A stretch of 64,000 nucleotides of DNA from Sipunculus nudus (GCA_026874595.1 JAPPUL010000076.1:498001-562000), one strand, 5' to 3'. Positions 1 through 8,751 are shown, numbered from the stretch's first letter. The notes: generated by a model from the letters alone, not told the origin. Translations and numbers: made by a program.

Positions 1-399
1 CATATAGGAAAAAATAGCCTACCACTTAAGAAAGTACAAGAGCAGATAAAAAAGAGTGAAGCTAAAAAGGGGAGAGATTATATAATAGGCTACTCAGCCC
101 ACAGCGTAGAGGAAGTTAAGCTATGCGCCCAAGAGGGAATAGATTTTGTAACATATAGCCCGATATTAAAGCCGAATACAAAGAAGAGTTATGCGGTGAA
201 GGAATTAGGGATATCTGCACTTGAGGCAGTTAGTAATATAGGGATAAGGGTGTATGGCTTAGGCGGGCTTGGAGCAGATAACATATGTTTTTTGAGGGGA
301 GTTTATGGAGTAGCTTTAATAGGATATATAATAAGTTCAAAAGAGCCTCGCAGAGCAACAGAATGGCTAATAGAAGAAGTTAATAAAGTTTTTAATTAG
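1..399 (+). CDS. ThiE/TenI family protein, 5'-truncated
   Basis: The frame is open from base 1, so only the C-terminal ~132 residues are present. ThiE joins the pyrimidine and thiazole moieties into thiamine phosphate; TenI homologues aminohydrolyse or aromatise related compounds. The visible TIM-barrel half has the family landmarks: HIGKNSLPL near the window edge, YSAHSVEEVKLCAQEG, DFVTYSPILKPNTKKSY (the phosphate-contacting segment) and a final VYGLGGLGADNI glycine loop. ThiE versus TenI cannot be separated without the N-terminal pyrimidine site. A thiL kinase at 26543 shows thiamine diphosphate synthesis is relevant in this genome. Confidence 0.75.
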   Translation, partial: HIGKNSLPLKKVQEQIKKSEAKKGRDYIIGYSAHSVEEVKLCAQEGIDFVTYSPILKPNTKKSYAVKELGISALEAVSNIGIRVYGLGGLGADNICFLRGVYGVALIGYIISSKEPRRATEWLIEEVNKVFN

Positions 400-594
400 G
401 TTTTGTATTCTAAGATAAAAGGTGTAGATAAGCATACAAATTTTGCTAAATAAAATAATATAATCTTATAAGAATACTAAAATGAAGCTATAATTGTTAA
501 ATAAGCATATAGTTGTTTTAATAGCTAGAATAAGCTGTGCCTTAAATTCTTAAGAAGTATTATTTATTTTATAATGCGTAAGGAGCGAGTAATT
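400..594. other. intergenic, AT-rich, no feature seen
   Basis: The stretch between the ThiE/TenI stop and the next ribosome binding site contains no convincing hairpin with a T-run and no conserved RNA that I recognise. It ends in the AAGGAG at 580-585 that sets the next start. Confidence 0.5.
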
Positions 595-1290
595 ATGTAT
601 TTGGATAATGATGTTAGTTCTGATAGAGATGAAGATTATAGAAATGAGTTATTTAGGCGTAATTGCGTTGAGATAGTATCAAGCGAAGTAGACAGTGTAT
701 ATGCAGAGCATCCTATAAGTCTAGTTGATAATATTTTAAGCAGGGAGGAAGAGGAGGAATATGTAGATTACGTATGTTTTGGACGTAATGGGATGCCGAA
801 TTGGAAAGCGTATTATGACATTAGAAATTTAGTTGAGACTTTGGAAGATGTAGACGGGCTTGAGAACAAGAATGTTAAGGATATATTAAAACTTGTTGAG
901 AGAAGTTTTTTGATGATATTGTTTAATAGGATAGGTCTTAGTGAAGAGAGTTTATCAAGTCCATGTAAAAAAGATGTATTTAATATATTACGTAAGCTAG
1001 AATTCTTTTATTCAAAGGACAAGGAAATAATAGAGTTCATATTGAAGGTAGATAAAGGAAGTATTGAATATGCTGAGGTAAAACTTGCATATGATAAATA
1101 TAATACTATGCTATCAGATGAGAGTTATTTTTTGGATAAAGAGAAGGCAGTAATGGAAGTTATGTTATATTATTTTCTTAGTAAAGAGGAGCCACTACTA
1201 TACATAAATGCTATAAACGAAAGAGTAGATAGTCATGATCTTAGACATTTACTATCCTTTTTAGACAAGGTAAAATATATTAAGGATTGA
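595..1290 (+). CDS. acidic hypothetical protein, 231 aa
   Basis: No family recognised. I place the start at the ATG at 595, because AAGGAG at 580-585 sits 9 nt before it. The in-frame ATG at 574 would put that Shine-Dalgarno inside the gene. The protein is rich in Asp/Glu near the N-terminus (a run of five Glu about residue 53) and otherwise looks helical, with no signal peptide or membrane segment. Its 3' end overlaps the convergent activator gene by 11 bp. Confidence 0.6.
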   Translation: MYLDNDVSSDRDEDYRNELFRRNCVEIVSSEVDSVYAEHPISLVDNILSREEEEEYVDYVCFGRNGMPNWKAYYDIRNLVETLEDVDGLENKNVKDILKLVERSFLMILFNRIGLSEESLSSPCKKDVFNILRKLEFFYSKDKEIIEFILKVDKGSIEYAEVKLAYDKYNTMLSDESYFLDKEKAVMEVMLYYFLSKEEPLLYINAINERVDSHDLRHLLSFLDKVKYIKD

Positions 1291-1972
1291 TAGACTTTAT
1301 CAAATTGGGATGATGCATATTATTTTGTGCAAAAGCTAAAAGCCCTTTAATAAGAAGATCCTGCCCCTTGATCACAACTTCACAAAAGGATTGTAAAGTT
1401 TTTATGAAACAGATATTATTAGAAAATCCTCCTGAAAGGTATAACTTAGCAGGTTTTTTTGCGAAGTTAAAACTAGCTTTAGCAAGGCCTCTAATGAAGT
1501 AAGCAACAGCAATATCAGGGTCTGTACCTTTGTTTATAAGGTCAAAAATTCGTTCAATACCAAGCAGGCCACAGGCTAAGGGAACTGATTTATCTTGAGG
1601 TGGGAGAGTATCATAGTCTACATTATAATACTGCCCAAGGATCTCAGTAGTGAATCCCATATTCCCACCACAAGAGCTATTCCAATCCATAACTTCAGCG
1701 GTTCTATTTTTAAAAACAACTAACTTCATATCACGAGAGCCGATATCAACTAGGGTAAAATTGTCCTCTGTAATATCGCTAAGGCCGCCATAAGCAAGGG
1801 CTATAAGTTCATTTACATACTTATCACAATGTTCTTTAGATGAGTGTCCGGTTGCGTAGATAAAATGCCTGTTTTTGTTCTTAACGATGTCTTTTGTTTT
1901 GACAATAGATAAATTGTGGTTATCAGTATCAAATATCTTTGTATAAGTGGTTCCGCCATCACATAAAAGCAT
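1280..1972 (-). CDS. BadF/BadG/HgdC-type 2-hydroxyacyl-CoA dehydratase activase
   Basis: This is an ASKHA-fold ATPase that in the family injects one electron into a 2-hydroxyacyl-CoA dehydratase or benzoyl-CoA-type reductase. The phosphate-1 loop LLCDGGTTYTKI is at residues 2-13, the phosphate-2 motif LVDIGSRDMK at 74-83, and an adenosine-type LSGGF near residue 180. C101 in SSCGGNMGF and C134 in LACGLLGIER match the two cysteines per monomer that bind the dimer-bridging [4Fe-4S] cluster of HgdC. At 230 aa it is slightly short for the family (~255-270). ATG start with AGAGGA upstream. It lies 10 bp after its likely partner gene. Confidence 0.75.
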   Translation of the reverse strand: MLLCDGGTTYTKIFDTDNHNLSIVKTKDIVKNKNRHFIYATGHSSKEHCDKYVNELIALAYGGLSDITEDNFTLVDIGSRDMKLVVFKNRTAEVMDWNSSCGGNMGFTTEILGQYYNVDYDTLPPQDKSVPLACGLLGIERIFDLINKGTDPDIAVAYFIRGLAKASFNFAKKPAKLYLSGGFSNNICFIKTLQSFCEVVIKGQDLLIKGLLAFAQNNMHHPNLIKSINP

Positions 1973-1982
1973 AAAAGTCCTC

Positions 1983-2831
1983 TTAGTTAAGATTTTTAAG
2001 ATTATTTAATGTAGCTGATGTTTTTAATGTAATAAAAGCCTCAAGTTTAGCCTTAGAGCTTGCAGTCATGGATCCGTGTCCGTCAACATACATATCATTG
2101 TGCTTATTGGCCATAAAGCTAGCTAACATTTGCTTGTTACAGAACGACTGAGCAAAATATACAGTAGGAACTGGTGTTTGGATCTTCCATTCTTTAGATA
2201 CAAGGGCAGGAATGCCCATTTCAACAAGACGTGTCCATCCTTCAATATGAGTTTCGTAGGGAAAGAGTTCAAGCAAGTCAATATCATGGGGAGGAGTGCC
2301 ATGAAAGTTACAAACGGGTATACACTGGTTATCTTTATAATATTCAATTTCAGTATCAGTAAGCGGCTTGTAAATAAGCTCCATAATGCGAATAACGCGA
2401 TTTTTCAAATTACCTTTAGCTTTAGAGATAATGGGTTCCCGCAAAGGGGTAGTATTTTTATTAGAAGCATCAATAACATTAAACTCAAGTTTATGAAGCA
2501 AATCAAAAACGGCCCTACCCTGATCACACTTATCCTTACCTGTGGTACAAATGACAGAGGCAAGTTTATCTTTTAGATGGATAGCATTGTTAACGATATC
2601 TCTAATGATGTGGCAATAGACATCGGGAACGATTTTGTAATTAGGGTGCTTAAAGTTTATATCCAAGTCGATAAATGAGAAGCCGAAGTTCTTAAAGATG
2701 TCAATGGTGTGGTTATCAGGCTGACCATAGAAGCCGATAGATTTGTAAGAGGTCATATGAGCATATAGCTTAGCAAAATGAGTTATTCTTTTGTGGAAAT
2801 CGTTGTGAGTATTAATATCAGCAAGTATCAA
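1983..2831 (-). CDS. putative 2-hydroxyacyl-CoA dehydratase (HgdB/FldB-like) partner protein, short
   Basis: Assignment rests mainly on the adjacent activase and on weak family resemblance. The segment VICTTGKDKCDQGRAVFDLL and the later IPVCNFHGTPPHDIDLLELF resemble conserved parts of HgdB/FldB subunits. At 282 aa it is about 100 residues shorter than typical subunits (~380 aa), and the usual C-terminal cysteine region is not evident. It could be a degenerate or specialised reductase rather than a dehydratase. The start is TTG at 2831 with AGGTAA upstream. It is co-transcribed with the activase. Confidence 0.45.
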   Translation of the reverse strand: MILADINTHNDFHKRITHFAKLYAHMTSYKSIGFYGQPDNHTIDIFKNFGFSFIDLDINFKHPNYKIVPDVYCHIIRDIVNNAIHLKDKLASVICTTGKDKCDQGRAVFDLLHKLEFNVIDASNKNTTPLREPIISKAKGNLKNRVIRIMELIYKPLTDTEIEYYKDNQCIPVCNFHGTPPHDIDLLELFPYETHIEGWTRLVEMGIPALVSKEWKIQTPVPTVYFAQSFCNKQMLASFMANKHNDMYVDGHGSMTASSKAKLEAFITLKTSATLNNLKNLN

Positions 2832-2915
2832 TTAGATTACCTAATATAGTTATATATTATGATACAATAATAAGTATAAAAGTATAACATATAAAATGAA
2901 AAAAAGTAACTGGTG

Positions 2916-3671
2916 CTAATCTATAATTCTTTTCCTATGTTTCACGGGAGAAAGTTCACGTAGACTAAAAAGGCGTCTAACCTTCCTAAGATCAGAAGGG
3001 GAGTCAACCCCGATAGTATGCTCAGAAGAGAGTAACATTTTGATATTAAAGCCATTGTCTAAGAATTTATCTTGCTCAAGATTTTGGTTATTTTGTTTTA
3101 TTTGGAGTTTAGGTAAAGAGTTAGTAAGGAATTTCTTAGAGTAAGCATAAATGCCGACATGAAGGAATATGTTTTTATAATCAATATAAGAGCTTGAGAG
3201 TCGAAAGAATCTTTTGGCATAAAAATCGTTATCTACAATGACTTTCACATTGGAGGGAATATTTATTATACTTTTGTGGCGTAGGGGCTTAATAATGCTT
3301 AAAATGTGTTCATTTTGGTTTTGTAGGATGAATGAGCAAAACCGAGTGATTGTGTTAGTGGATATAAGGGGTTCATCGGCCTGAATATTAATAAACCACT
3401 GGGAGTTAAAGTTAGAAGCGATAGAAGCGATTCTGTCGGTGCCATTTTGAAAAGCGGTGGATGTTTTGATTAAGTTATTAGTGAATGAGGAACAAGCGTT
3501 ATAGATGTTGCTATGGTCATAAGCGATAAAAGTGGGTAGATTGGAGGCGGCGGCGTTTTCAAAGACGTGTTGAATCAATGGTTTACCCTGGATATTGGCT
3601 AAAACTTTGTGTTTTAGGCGAGAAGAGCTGAGTCTTGCGGGGATGATGATAGAAACGTTATGAGTATGCAT
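2916..3671 (-). CDS. kdsB: 3-deoxy-manno-octulosonate cytidylyltransferase (CMP-Kdo synthetase)
   Basis: KdsB activates Kdo with CTP for transfer to lipid A in the cytoplasm. The protein (251 aa, normal length) shows the N-terminal nucleotide-binding IIIPARLSSSRLKHKVL, the acceptor-region NGTDRIA, and INIQADEPLIS, which corresponds to the family VNVQGDEPL. The ATG start has GAGG about 9 nt upstream. It is a lone gene, with no other Kdo gene in view. The coding strand is C-richer than G, opposite to most genes here. It implies a Kdo-bearing LPS, as in leptospires but not treponemes. Confidence 0.9.
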   Translation of the reverse strand: MHTHNVSIIIPARLSSSRLKHKVLANIQGKPLIQHVFENAAASNLPTFIAYDHSNIYNACSSFTNNLIKTSTAFQNGTDRIASIASNFNSQWFINIQADEPLISTNTITRFCSFILQNQNEHILSIIKPLRHKSIINIPSNVKVIVDNDFYAKRFFRLSSSYIDYKNIFLHVGIYAYSKKFLTNSLPKLQIKQNNQNLEQDKFLDNGFNIKMLLSSEHTIGVDSPSDLRKVRRLFSLRELSPVKHRKRIID

Positions 3672-3771
3672 AAAATAAGGCCTCAGGTGGCGATTAAAGT
3701 TTAAGTGCTAGACAATATTTAAGCGTTAAACAATAAAAGATACAAGATTGATTAAGAAGAAATTACATAAA
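3672..3771. other. spacer between kdsB and the phased repeat array
   Basis: About 100 bp separate the kdsB start from the array. A minus-strand open frame runs through this spacer and the array only because the array's complement lacks stop codons. I see no gene here. Confidence 0.5.
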
Positions 3772-4137
3772 GCGGGAAAAAAGTGAAATAAAGTGAAATA
3801 AAGTGAAAAAAGGGAGTAAAAGGGAGCAAAAAGGGAGTAAAAGGGAGCAAAAAGGGAGCAAAAGGGAGCAAAAGGGAGTAAAAGGGAGCAAAAAGGGAGT
3901 AAAAGGGAGCAAAAAGGGAGTAAAAGGGAGCAAAAGGGAGTAAAAGGGAGCAAAAGGGAGTAAAAGGGAGCAAAAAGGGAGTAAAAGGGAGCAAAAGGGA
4001 GCAAAAGGGAGCAAAAAGGGAGCAAAAGGGAGTAAAAGGGAGCAAAAAGGGAGTAAAAGGGAGCAAAAAGGGAGTAAAAAGGGAGCAAAAAGGGAGTAAA
4101 AAGGGAGTAAAAAGGGAGTAAAAATAAAAAGGGAAAA
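3772..4137 (+). repeat. phased purine repeat array, ~30 units of 10/11 bp
   Basis: The consensus is GGGAG(T/C)AAAA(A). GGGAG occurs at 3812, 3822, 3833, 3843 and onward to 4114: 30 units with 17 spacings of 10 bp and 12 of 11 bp, a mean of 10.41 bp. The array is preceded by degenerate AAGTGAAATA decamers from about 3781 and followed by a final GGGA at 4131 that serves as the metH ribosome binding site. Each unit carries an A4 or A5 tract, so the A-tracts recur once per helical turn. On the minus strand the array lacks stops and gives low-complexity Phe/Leu/Pro/Ser frames, which I do not regard as genes. Confidence 0.95.
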
Positions 4138-4141
4138 TCAG

Positions 4142-7100
4142 ATGGAAAGTAGAATACTAAAGGAGCTTGAGAAGCGGATATTGTTATTAGACGGAGCAAT
4201 AGGAACAGAGATACAGAAATATAATTTAGGAGAGGAGGATTATGGAGGGAAGTATGGTTGTAATGAGTATTTGGTATTAACGCGACCTGATGTAATAAAG
4301 GAGATATATAGCAGATATTTTGCAGCGGGATGTGACATAGTGGAAACGAATACATTTGGAGGTAATGGGGTAAAGCTTTCGGAGTACGGGCTTGGGGATA
4401 AGGTGTATGAAATAAATAAGGAAGCGGCCCGGCTTGCGATTGAGGCGGCAGAGGAATGCAAGGAGAGGGAGGGTCGCGATTGTTTTGTACTTGGAGCGAT
4501 AGGGCCAACGGGCTACTTACCCTCGTCGCCGGATCCGGAGTTAGGTGATATAAGTTTTGTAGAATTGGTAGAAATATTTGAAGAACAAGTAAGGGGTCTA
4601 AAAGCAGGGGGCGTATCAGGATTATTGATAGAGACGACTCAAGACATCCTAGAGCTAAAAGCGATAGTGTATGGGATAAGGAGGAGCAATAAGGCGGTAG
4701 GAGAAGAGCTACCGATAGTGGCACAGGTGACGCTAGATACGAATGGGAAGATGCTATTGGGGACGGACATATCGTCAGCACTAACGACGATAGAAAATCT
4801 TGGTGTGGATGTGATAGGGATAAACTGCAGTACAGGTCCGAAACACATGAGGGTACCGATACAATATTTGTGTGAGAATACGAGATTAAAGGTATCATGC
4901 TTACCGAATGCGGGATTACCGATAAACGAGGGGGGGAGGGCAGTGTATAAGTTAGGTCCTAAGGAGATGAAGGAGGAGTTAAAGGATTTCGTAGAAGGAT
5001 TTGGAATAAATATAGTAGGAGGGTGCTGCGGGACGACGCCTGAACATATAAGGGAGCTACGAGATTTAGATTTGGGGGTAAGGAGGGGTCGAGAGGTTGA
5101 GGATGTGGGACGAAGGGTATCAAGCGGTCTTAAGAGCGTATTTTTGAGTCAGGAGCCAAGACCTTTAATAATAGGGGAGCGATTAAATTCACAAGGTAGC
5201 CGACGCGTAAAGGAGCTTTTGTTGAGGGAGGATTATGATGGACTTTTGAAGATAGCGGAGGAGCAGATGGGGTATGGAGCACATGTATTGGATGTATGCG
5301 TTGCACTTACTGAGCGTTCTGACGAGGCTTTGATGATGGAGGAGGTGGTAAAGCGTTTATCTTTTGTGATTGAGGCACCTTTGATGTTTGACTCAACGGA
5401 TGCTGAGGTTATAGAGCGAGCACTTAGGAGCTATCCTGGGAGTCCGATAATAAACTCAATTAACCTAGAGAGTGGAGAGAGCACAAGGTATAAAGGGATG
5501 CAGGATCTTGCAAGAGACTATGGGGCATCATTAGTGGCCTTGACAATAGATGAGGAGGGGATGGCGGTAACGAAGGAGAGGAAGCTTGAGATAGCAAAGA
5601 GGTTGTATAAAAGTTGCCTAAATAAAGGATTAGAAGGGGAGGGGTTATTATTAGATGTACTAACCTTCACGTTGGCAACGGGCGAGGCAGAATGGGAGGA
5701 TTCAGCACATGAGACATTAAAGGGGATAGGGTTAGTGAAGAAGGAACTTCCGGAAGTGAAGACGGTATTGGGGCTTAGCAACGTATCATTTGGTTTAAAG
5801 TTAAAAGCGAGGAAGGTATTAAACAGTGTATTTTTGTATCATGCATTAAATGAAGGGCTTGATGCCGTAATAATAAATCCTCAACATGTAATAAGATATC
5901 CGGAGATAGAAAAGAAGGAGCGAGAGCTTGTAGAGGCGTTAATATTCAATAAGCATAAGGGAGCACTTTTAGAACTAATAGAACATTTTGAAAAGAGCGA
6001 GGGAGGAGATAAAGGGGGTAATTTAGGAGATAAGATAGAAAGGAAGCGAGTTTCGGTAGAGGAATTACTATTTACAAATATAGTAAAGCGAGATGGAGAA
6101 GGGATAGAATCGTTAATAGACGAGGCACTAGAAAGACATAGTCCAATAGAGATATTAAATGAGATATTGCTACCCGCGATGAAGGAGGTAGGCAATTTAT
6201 TTGGACGAGGAGAGTTAATCCTACCGTTTGTATTACAATCAGCAGAAGTGATGAAGAAGGCAGTATCATACTTAGAGAATTTTTTGGAAAAGGATGAGAG
6301 TAGTCAAAAAGGGAGCATGTTGCTGGCAACGGTATATGGGGATGTTCACGACATAGGTAAAAATCTAGTAAAGACGATACTAACAAATAATGGATATAAG
6401 GTATACGATTTGGGAAAACAGGTTGCGGTATCGACAATAATAGAGGAAGCGGTAAAGAATAAAGTAGATGCAATAGGCTTAAGTGCTCTTTTGGTGTCAA
6501 CTTCAAAGCAAATGGGCTTATGCGTTAAGGAGCTTGCCAAGCGGGGGTATGAGTATCCTGTAATAATAGGAGGAGCGGCAATAAATAAGAATTATAGTAT
6601 GCAAATATCGTATATAGGAGGGTCTTCTGGTGGTGAGGGGGTAGGAGGAGAGGATTTAAGAGTTAGAGAAAAGGATTTATATAAGGGGGGAGTATTATAT
6701 GCAAAGGATGCCTTTGATGGACTTGATTTAATGGATAAGCTGACCTGTGAGTCTTCTAAGGAAGAGTTATTAAAAGGTCAAAAGGAGGAGGTAGTTAATT
6801 ACAGGAGGGAGGAAAGAAGAGAACAGAAGGGATTTGAGGAGGGGGAAGGGTCTTTAGAGGGTGCTAGACGCTCGGAAATAGAAGCATCGAAAGAAATACC
6901 GAAGGCGCCATTTTGGGGACATAAGGTTTTGCGATCAAGTGATATAGATATGGATAAATTATTTAGTTTATTGTCTTTGAGTGAGTTATACCGACTTTCT
7001 TGGGGAGGTCGAGGGATGAGTAAAGAGGCTTATAATGAGCTTGTAGAGAAGGAATTTAATCCGGTATTAAATGGCTTGAAGGAGGAGGGCATTGCGGGAG

Positions 7101-7654
7101 GGTATTTTGCACCTGTAATAATATATGGTTATTATCGTTGTGTATCAAGCAAAGGGAAGTTGTTGTTGTATAAAGGTGGAGAGGGTAGAGAGGTATTAGA
7201 AGAGTTTAGTTTTCCAAGACAAAAGACAAAGCCGTATTTATCGCTAACAGATTACTTTGCGGTGGAGGGGTTGGGGCAAGAAGACGTAATAATATTTCAA
7301 GTAGTAAGCCTTGGTAAGCGTTTAACGGAGATAAGTGATGATCTTAACGAGCGTGGAGAATATCAGAAGGCATATTATTTGCATGGGCTTGGGGTACAGC
7401 TTGCGGAGGCGCTTACGGAATATTCTCATAGGCGGGTATTGGGAGAACTTGGTTTGGCTGTGGGACAGGGGAAGAGGTATAGTTTTGGATATCCTGCTTG
7501 TCCTAATTTAGAGGATCAAAAGAAGATAATGACTCTTATGCCGGTTATGGAGGAGCTAGGGGTAAGCCTAACGGAAGCCTATTTACTAATCCCTGAGCAA
7601 TCAACAACCTCTTTTATAATACATCACAAAAAAGCAAGTTATTTTAGAATATAA
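4142..7654 (+). CDS. metH: cobalamin-dependent methionine synthase
   Basis: MetH transfers a methyl group from methyltetrahydrofolate to homocysteine through methylcobalamin. At 1170 aa all four modules are present. The homocysteine/zinc domain (~1-310) has C229 and C295-C296 as zinc ligands. The folate domain (~335-600) contains IGERLNSQGSRR. The cobalamin domain has DVHDIG, with H736 as the cobalt ligand. The activation domain (~870-1170) has GYPACPNLEDQ and LTEAYLLIPEQSTTS. Gly/Glu-rich insertions lie at about 823-850 and 855-905. The ATG is 11 bases after GGGA of the repeat array, so the array forms its 5' untranslated or promoter region. Confidence 0.95.
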   Translation: MESRILKELEKRILLLDGAIGTEIQKYNLGEEDYGGKYGCNEYLVLTRPDVIKEIYSRYFAAGCDIVETNTFGGNGVKLSEYGLGDKVYEINKEAARLAIEAAEECKEREGRDCFVLGAIGPTGYLPSSPDPELGDISFVELVEIFEEQVRGLKAGGVSGLLIETTQDILELKAIVYGIRRSNKAVGEELPIVAQVTLDTNGKMLLGTDISSALTTIENLGVDVIGINCSTGPKHMRVPIQYLCENTRLKVSCLPNAGLPINEGGRAVYKLGPKEMKEELKDFVEGFGINIVGGCCGTTPEHIRELRDLDLGVRRGREVEDVGRRVSSGLKSVFLSQEPRPLIIGERLNSQGSRRVKELLLREDYDGLLKIAEEQMGYGAHVLDVCVALTERSDEALMMEEVVKRLSFVIEAPLMFDSTDAEVIERALRSYPGSPIINSINLESGESTRYKGMQDLARDYGASLVALTIDEEGMAVTKERKLEIAKRLYKSCLNKGLEGEGLLLDVLTFTLATGEAEWEDSAHETLKGIGLVKKELPEVKTVLGLSNVSFGLKLKARKVLNSVFLYHALNEGLDAVIINPQHVIRYPEIEKKERELVEALIFNKHKGALLELIEHFEKSEGGDKGGNLGDKIERKRVSVEELLFTNIVKRDGEGIESLIDEALERHSPIEILNEILLPAMKEVGNLFGRGELILPFVLQSAEVMKKAVSYLENFLEKDESSQKGSMLLATVYGDVHDIGKNLVKTILTNNGYKVYDLGKQVAVSTIIEEAVKNKVDAIGLSALLVSTSKQMGLCVKELAKRGYEYPVIIGGAAINKNYSMQISYIGGSSGGEGVGGEDLRVREKDLYKGGVLYAKDAFDGLDLMDKLTCESSKEELLKGQKEEVVNYRREERREQKGFEEGEGSLEGARRSEIEASKEIPKAPFWGHKVLRSSDIDMDKLFSLLSLSELYRLSWGGRGMSKEAYNELVEKEFNPVLNGLKEEGIAGGYFAPVIIYGYYRCVSSKGKLLLYKGGEGREVLEEFSFPRQKTKPYLSLTDYFAVEGLGQEDVIIFQVVSLGKRLTEISDDLNERGEYQKAYYLHGLGVQLAEALTEYSHRRVLGELGLAVGQGKRYSFGYPACPNLEDQKKIMTLMPVMEELGVSLTEAYLLIPEQSTTSFIIHHKKASYFRI

Positions 7655-7691
7655 AATCAAGCTATAAATATTTACATATAATTATGTTAAG

Positions 7692-7711
7692 TCCTGAAAC
7701 TGTTATCAGGA
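7692..7711 (+). terminator. small hairpin after metH, weak
   Basis: TCCTGA and TCAGGA form a 6-bp stem around an 8-nt loop, 38 bp after the metH stop. No T-run follows directly, so it is at best a weak terminator or processing hairpin. Confidence 0.3.
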
Positions 7712-7801
7712 GGGGGACTAGAGTAATAAATCTTTTATTGTAGCATCTTTTTTGAGTGTTTAAAAAACCATGTAATAAAATTTACATGGAGAGATATAAA
7801 G

Positions 7802-8698
7802 ATGAAAAAAATATTTAAAGCGAATCAAGGGACTAAACCCCTTTTATTGTTATTCATTTTGGTGTTAAGTAGTGTAGTTGGAATCCGCTGTAAAAATACA
7901 GACATTAAGCTATTAGATTATACAGAACAGAGTTTTAAAGCATTTCAGGAATGGAAGATAGGGATAAAATCGTATTTAGCGTATGATAGAAATATGAGTG
8001 AAGGATACAGCTATAATCCTGCAAATTGGTTAGTAGTTACAAATGAAAACTGTGATGGTGTTGGCGTTCCGGAGACTACAAAACAAGCTTGTCCATTTGA
8101 GGGTGATGTAATAGGGCTTTGCAACATAAGGTATAACGGAAATAATGAAATATTAGATACAACTATATTAATAGATTCTAATTTCCAAAATGATCCAAAT
8201 ACGAGTATAAGAGAGGAAACTAAATATGGAGTATATGTACATGAGATAGGACACTGTCTTGGGCTTGTACATTCTACAGAGCTTTTGCCAAACGGGGGCG
8301 GTAATGACTATATAATGTATCCTACGGCAGGAGGGGCATCAAAACCAAATGCAGGTGAGCTTGAAGCGGCGCGTAAAGTATACCTCCCAGACGATGGAAG
8401 CCAGTTGAGTAAAGAACCAAGTGGAGATATAGGAGGCAAGCTTGCAAAGAGCTTTTTCATAAATGTTGGAGATAGAGTTGTAAAACATACAAAAGTCCCA
8501 TCATTTTATGTATATCCCTATGGGCCAGGATATGAGTCTCTAAACTTTTCGCATACAGAACCTAAAGCCGAGCGTGGTAAGCTTTTAAAGGAAAAGCCAA
8601 ATATAATAAACTTTTATTATTTACGTGATAATACTAGGATAGAGGAGAGAATATCAAGTGATGGAATTAGAGTAGTAAAAAAATATCATGCTCATTAA
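7802..8698 (+). CDS. secreted matrixin-like zinc metalloprotease (M10-type)
   Basis: The metzincin signature HEIGHCLGLVHS places zinc ligands at H147, H151 and H157 and the catalytic base at E148; a Met-turn YIMYP follows at M172. The N-terminus is a hydrophobic export signal ending in GIRCKN around C31, possibly a lipoprotein site, though Arg just before the Cys is atypical. The C-terminal ~100 residues (from about 200) match nothing I know. At 298 aa it is a single-domain protease plus tail. Substrate unknown; extracellular or envelope location inferred. GGAGA precedes the ATG. An AT-rich dyad follows the stop. Confidence 0.75.
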   Translation: MKKIFKANQGTKPLLLLFILVLSSVVGIRCKNTDIKLLDYTEQSFKAFQEWKIGIKSYLAYDRNMSEGYSYNPANWLVVTNENCDGVGVPETTKQACPFEGDVIGLCNIRYNGNNEILDTTILIDSNFQNDPNTSIREETKYGVYVHEIGHCLGLVHSTELLPNGGGNDYIMYPTAGGASKPNAGELEAARKVYLPDDGSQLSKEPSGDIGGKLAKSFFINVGDRVVKHTKVPSFYVYPYGPGYESLNFSHTEPKAERGKLLKEKPNIINFYYLRDNTRIEERISSDGIRVVKKYHAH

Positions 8699-8706
8699 TA
8701 ATTACT

Positions 8707-8751
8707 TATGTTATATCTATTATATAGAAAGTTATATGAAGATATAACATA
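8707..8751 (+). terminator. AT-rich 12-bp inverted repeat after the protease gene
   Basis: TATGTTATATCT (8707-8718) and AGATATAACATA (8740-8751) are perfect complements around a 21-nt loop, starting 9 bp after the stop. The lack of a G/C-rich stem and T-run makes an mRNA-end or stability hairpin more likely than a strong intrinsic terminator. Confidence 0.4.

Noticed and set aside
3812-4137. CRISPR-like array
   Set aside because: Units are contiguous 10/11-mers with no unique spacers.
4142-4161. Riboswitch (cobalamin or SAM) controlling metH
   Set aside because: The leader is the repeat array; no conserved B12-box or SAM core was seen in the 470 bp upstream.
3726-4898. Long minus-strand frames of Phe/Leu/Pro/Ser through the repeat array and into metH
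   Set aside because: All three frames stay open because the repeat complement lacks stop codons. There is no ribosome site, and the frame runs antisense to a clear metH.
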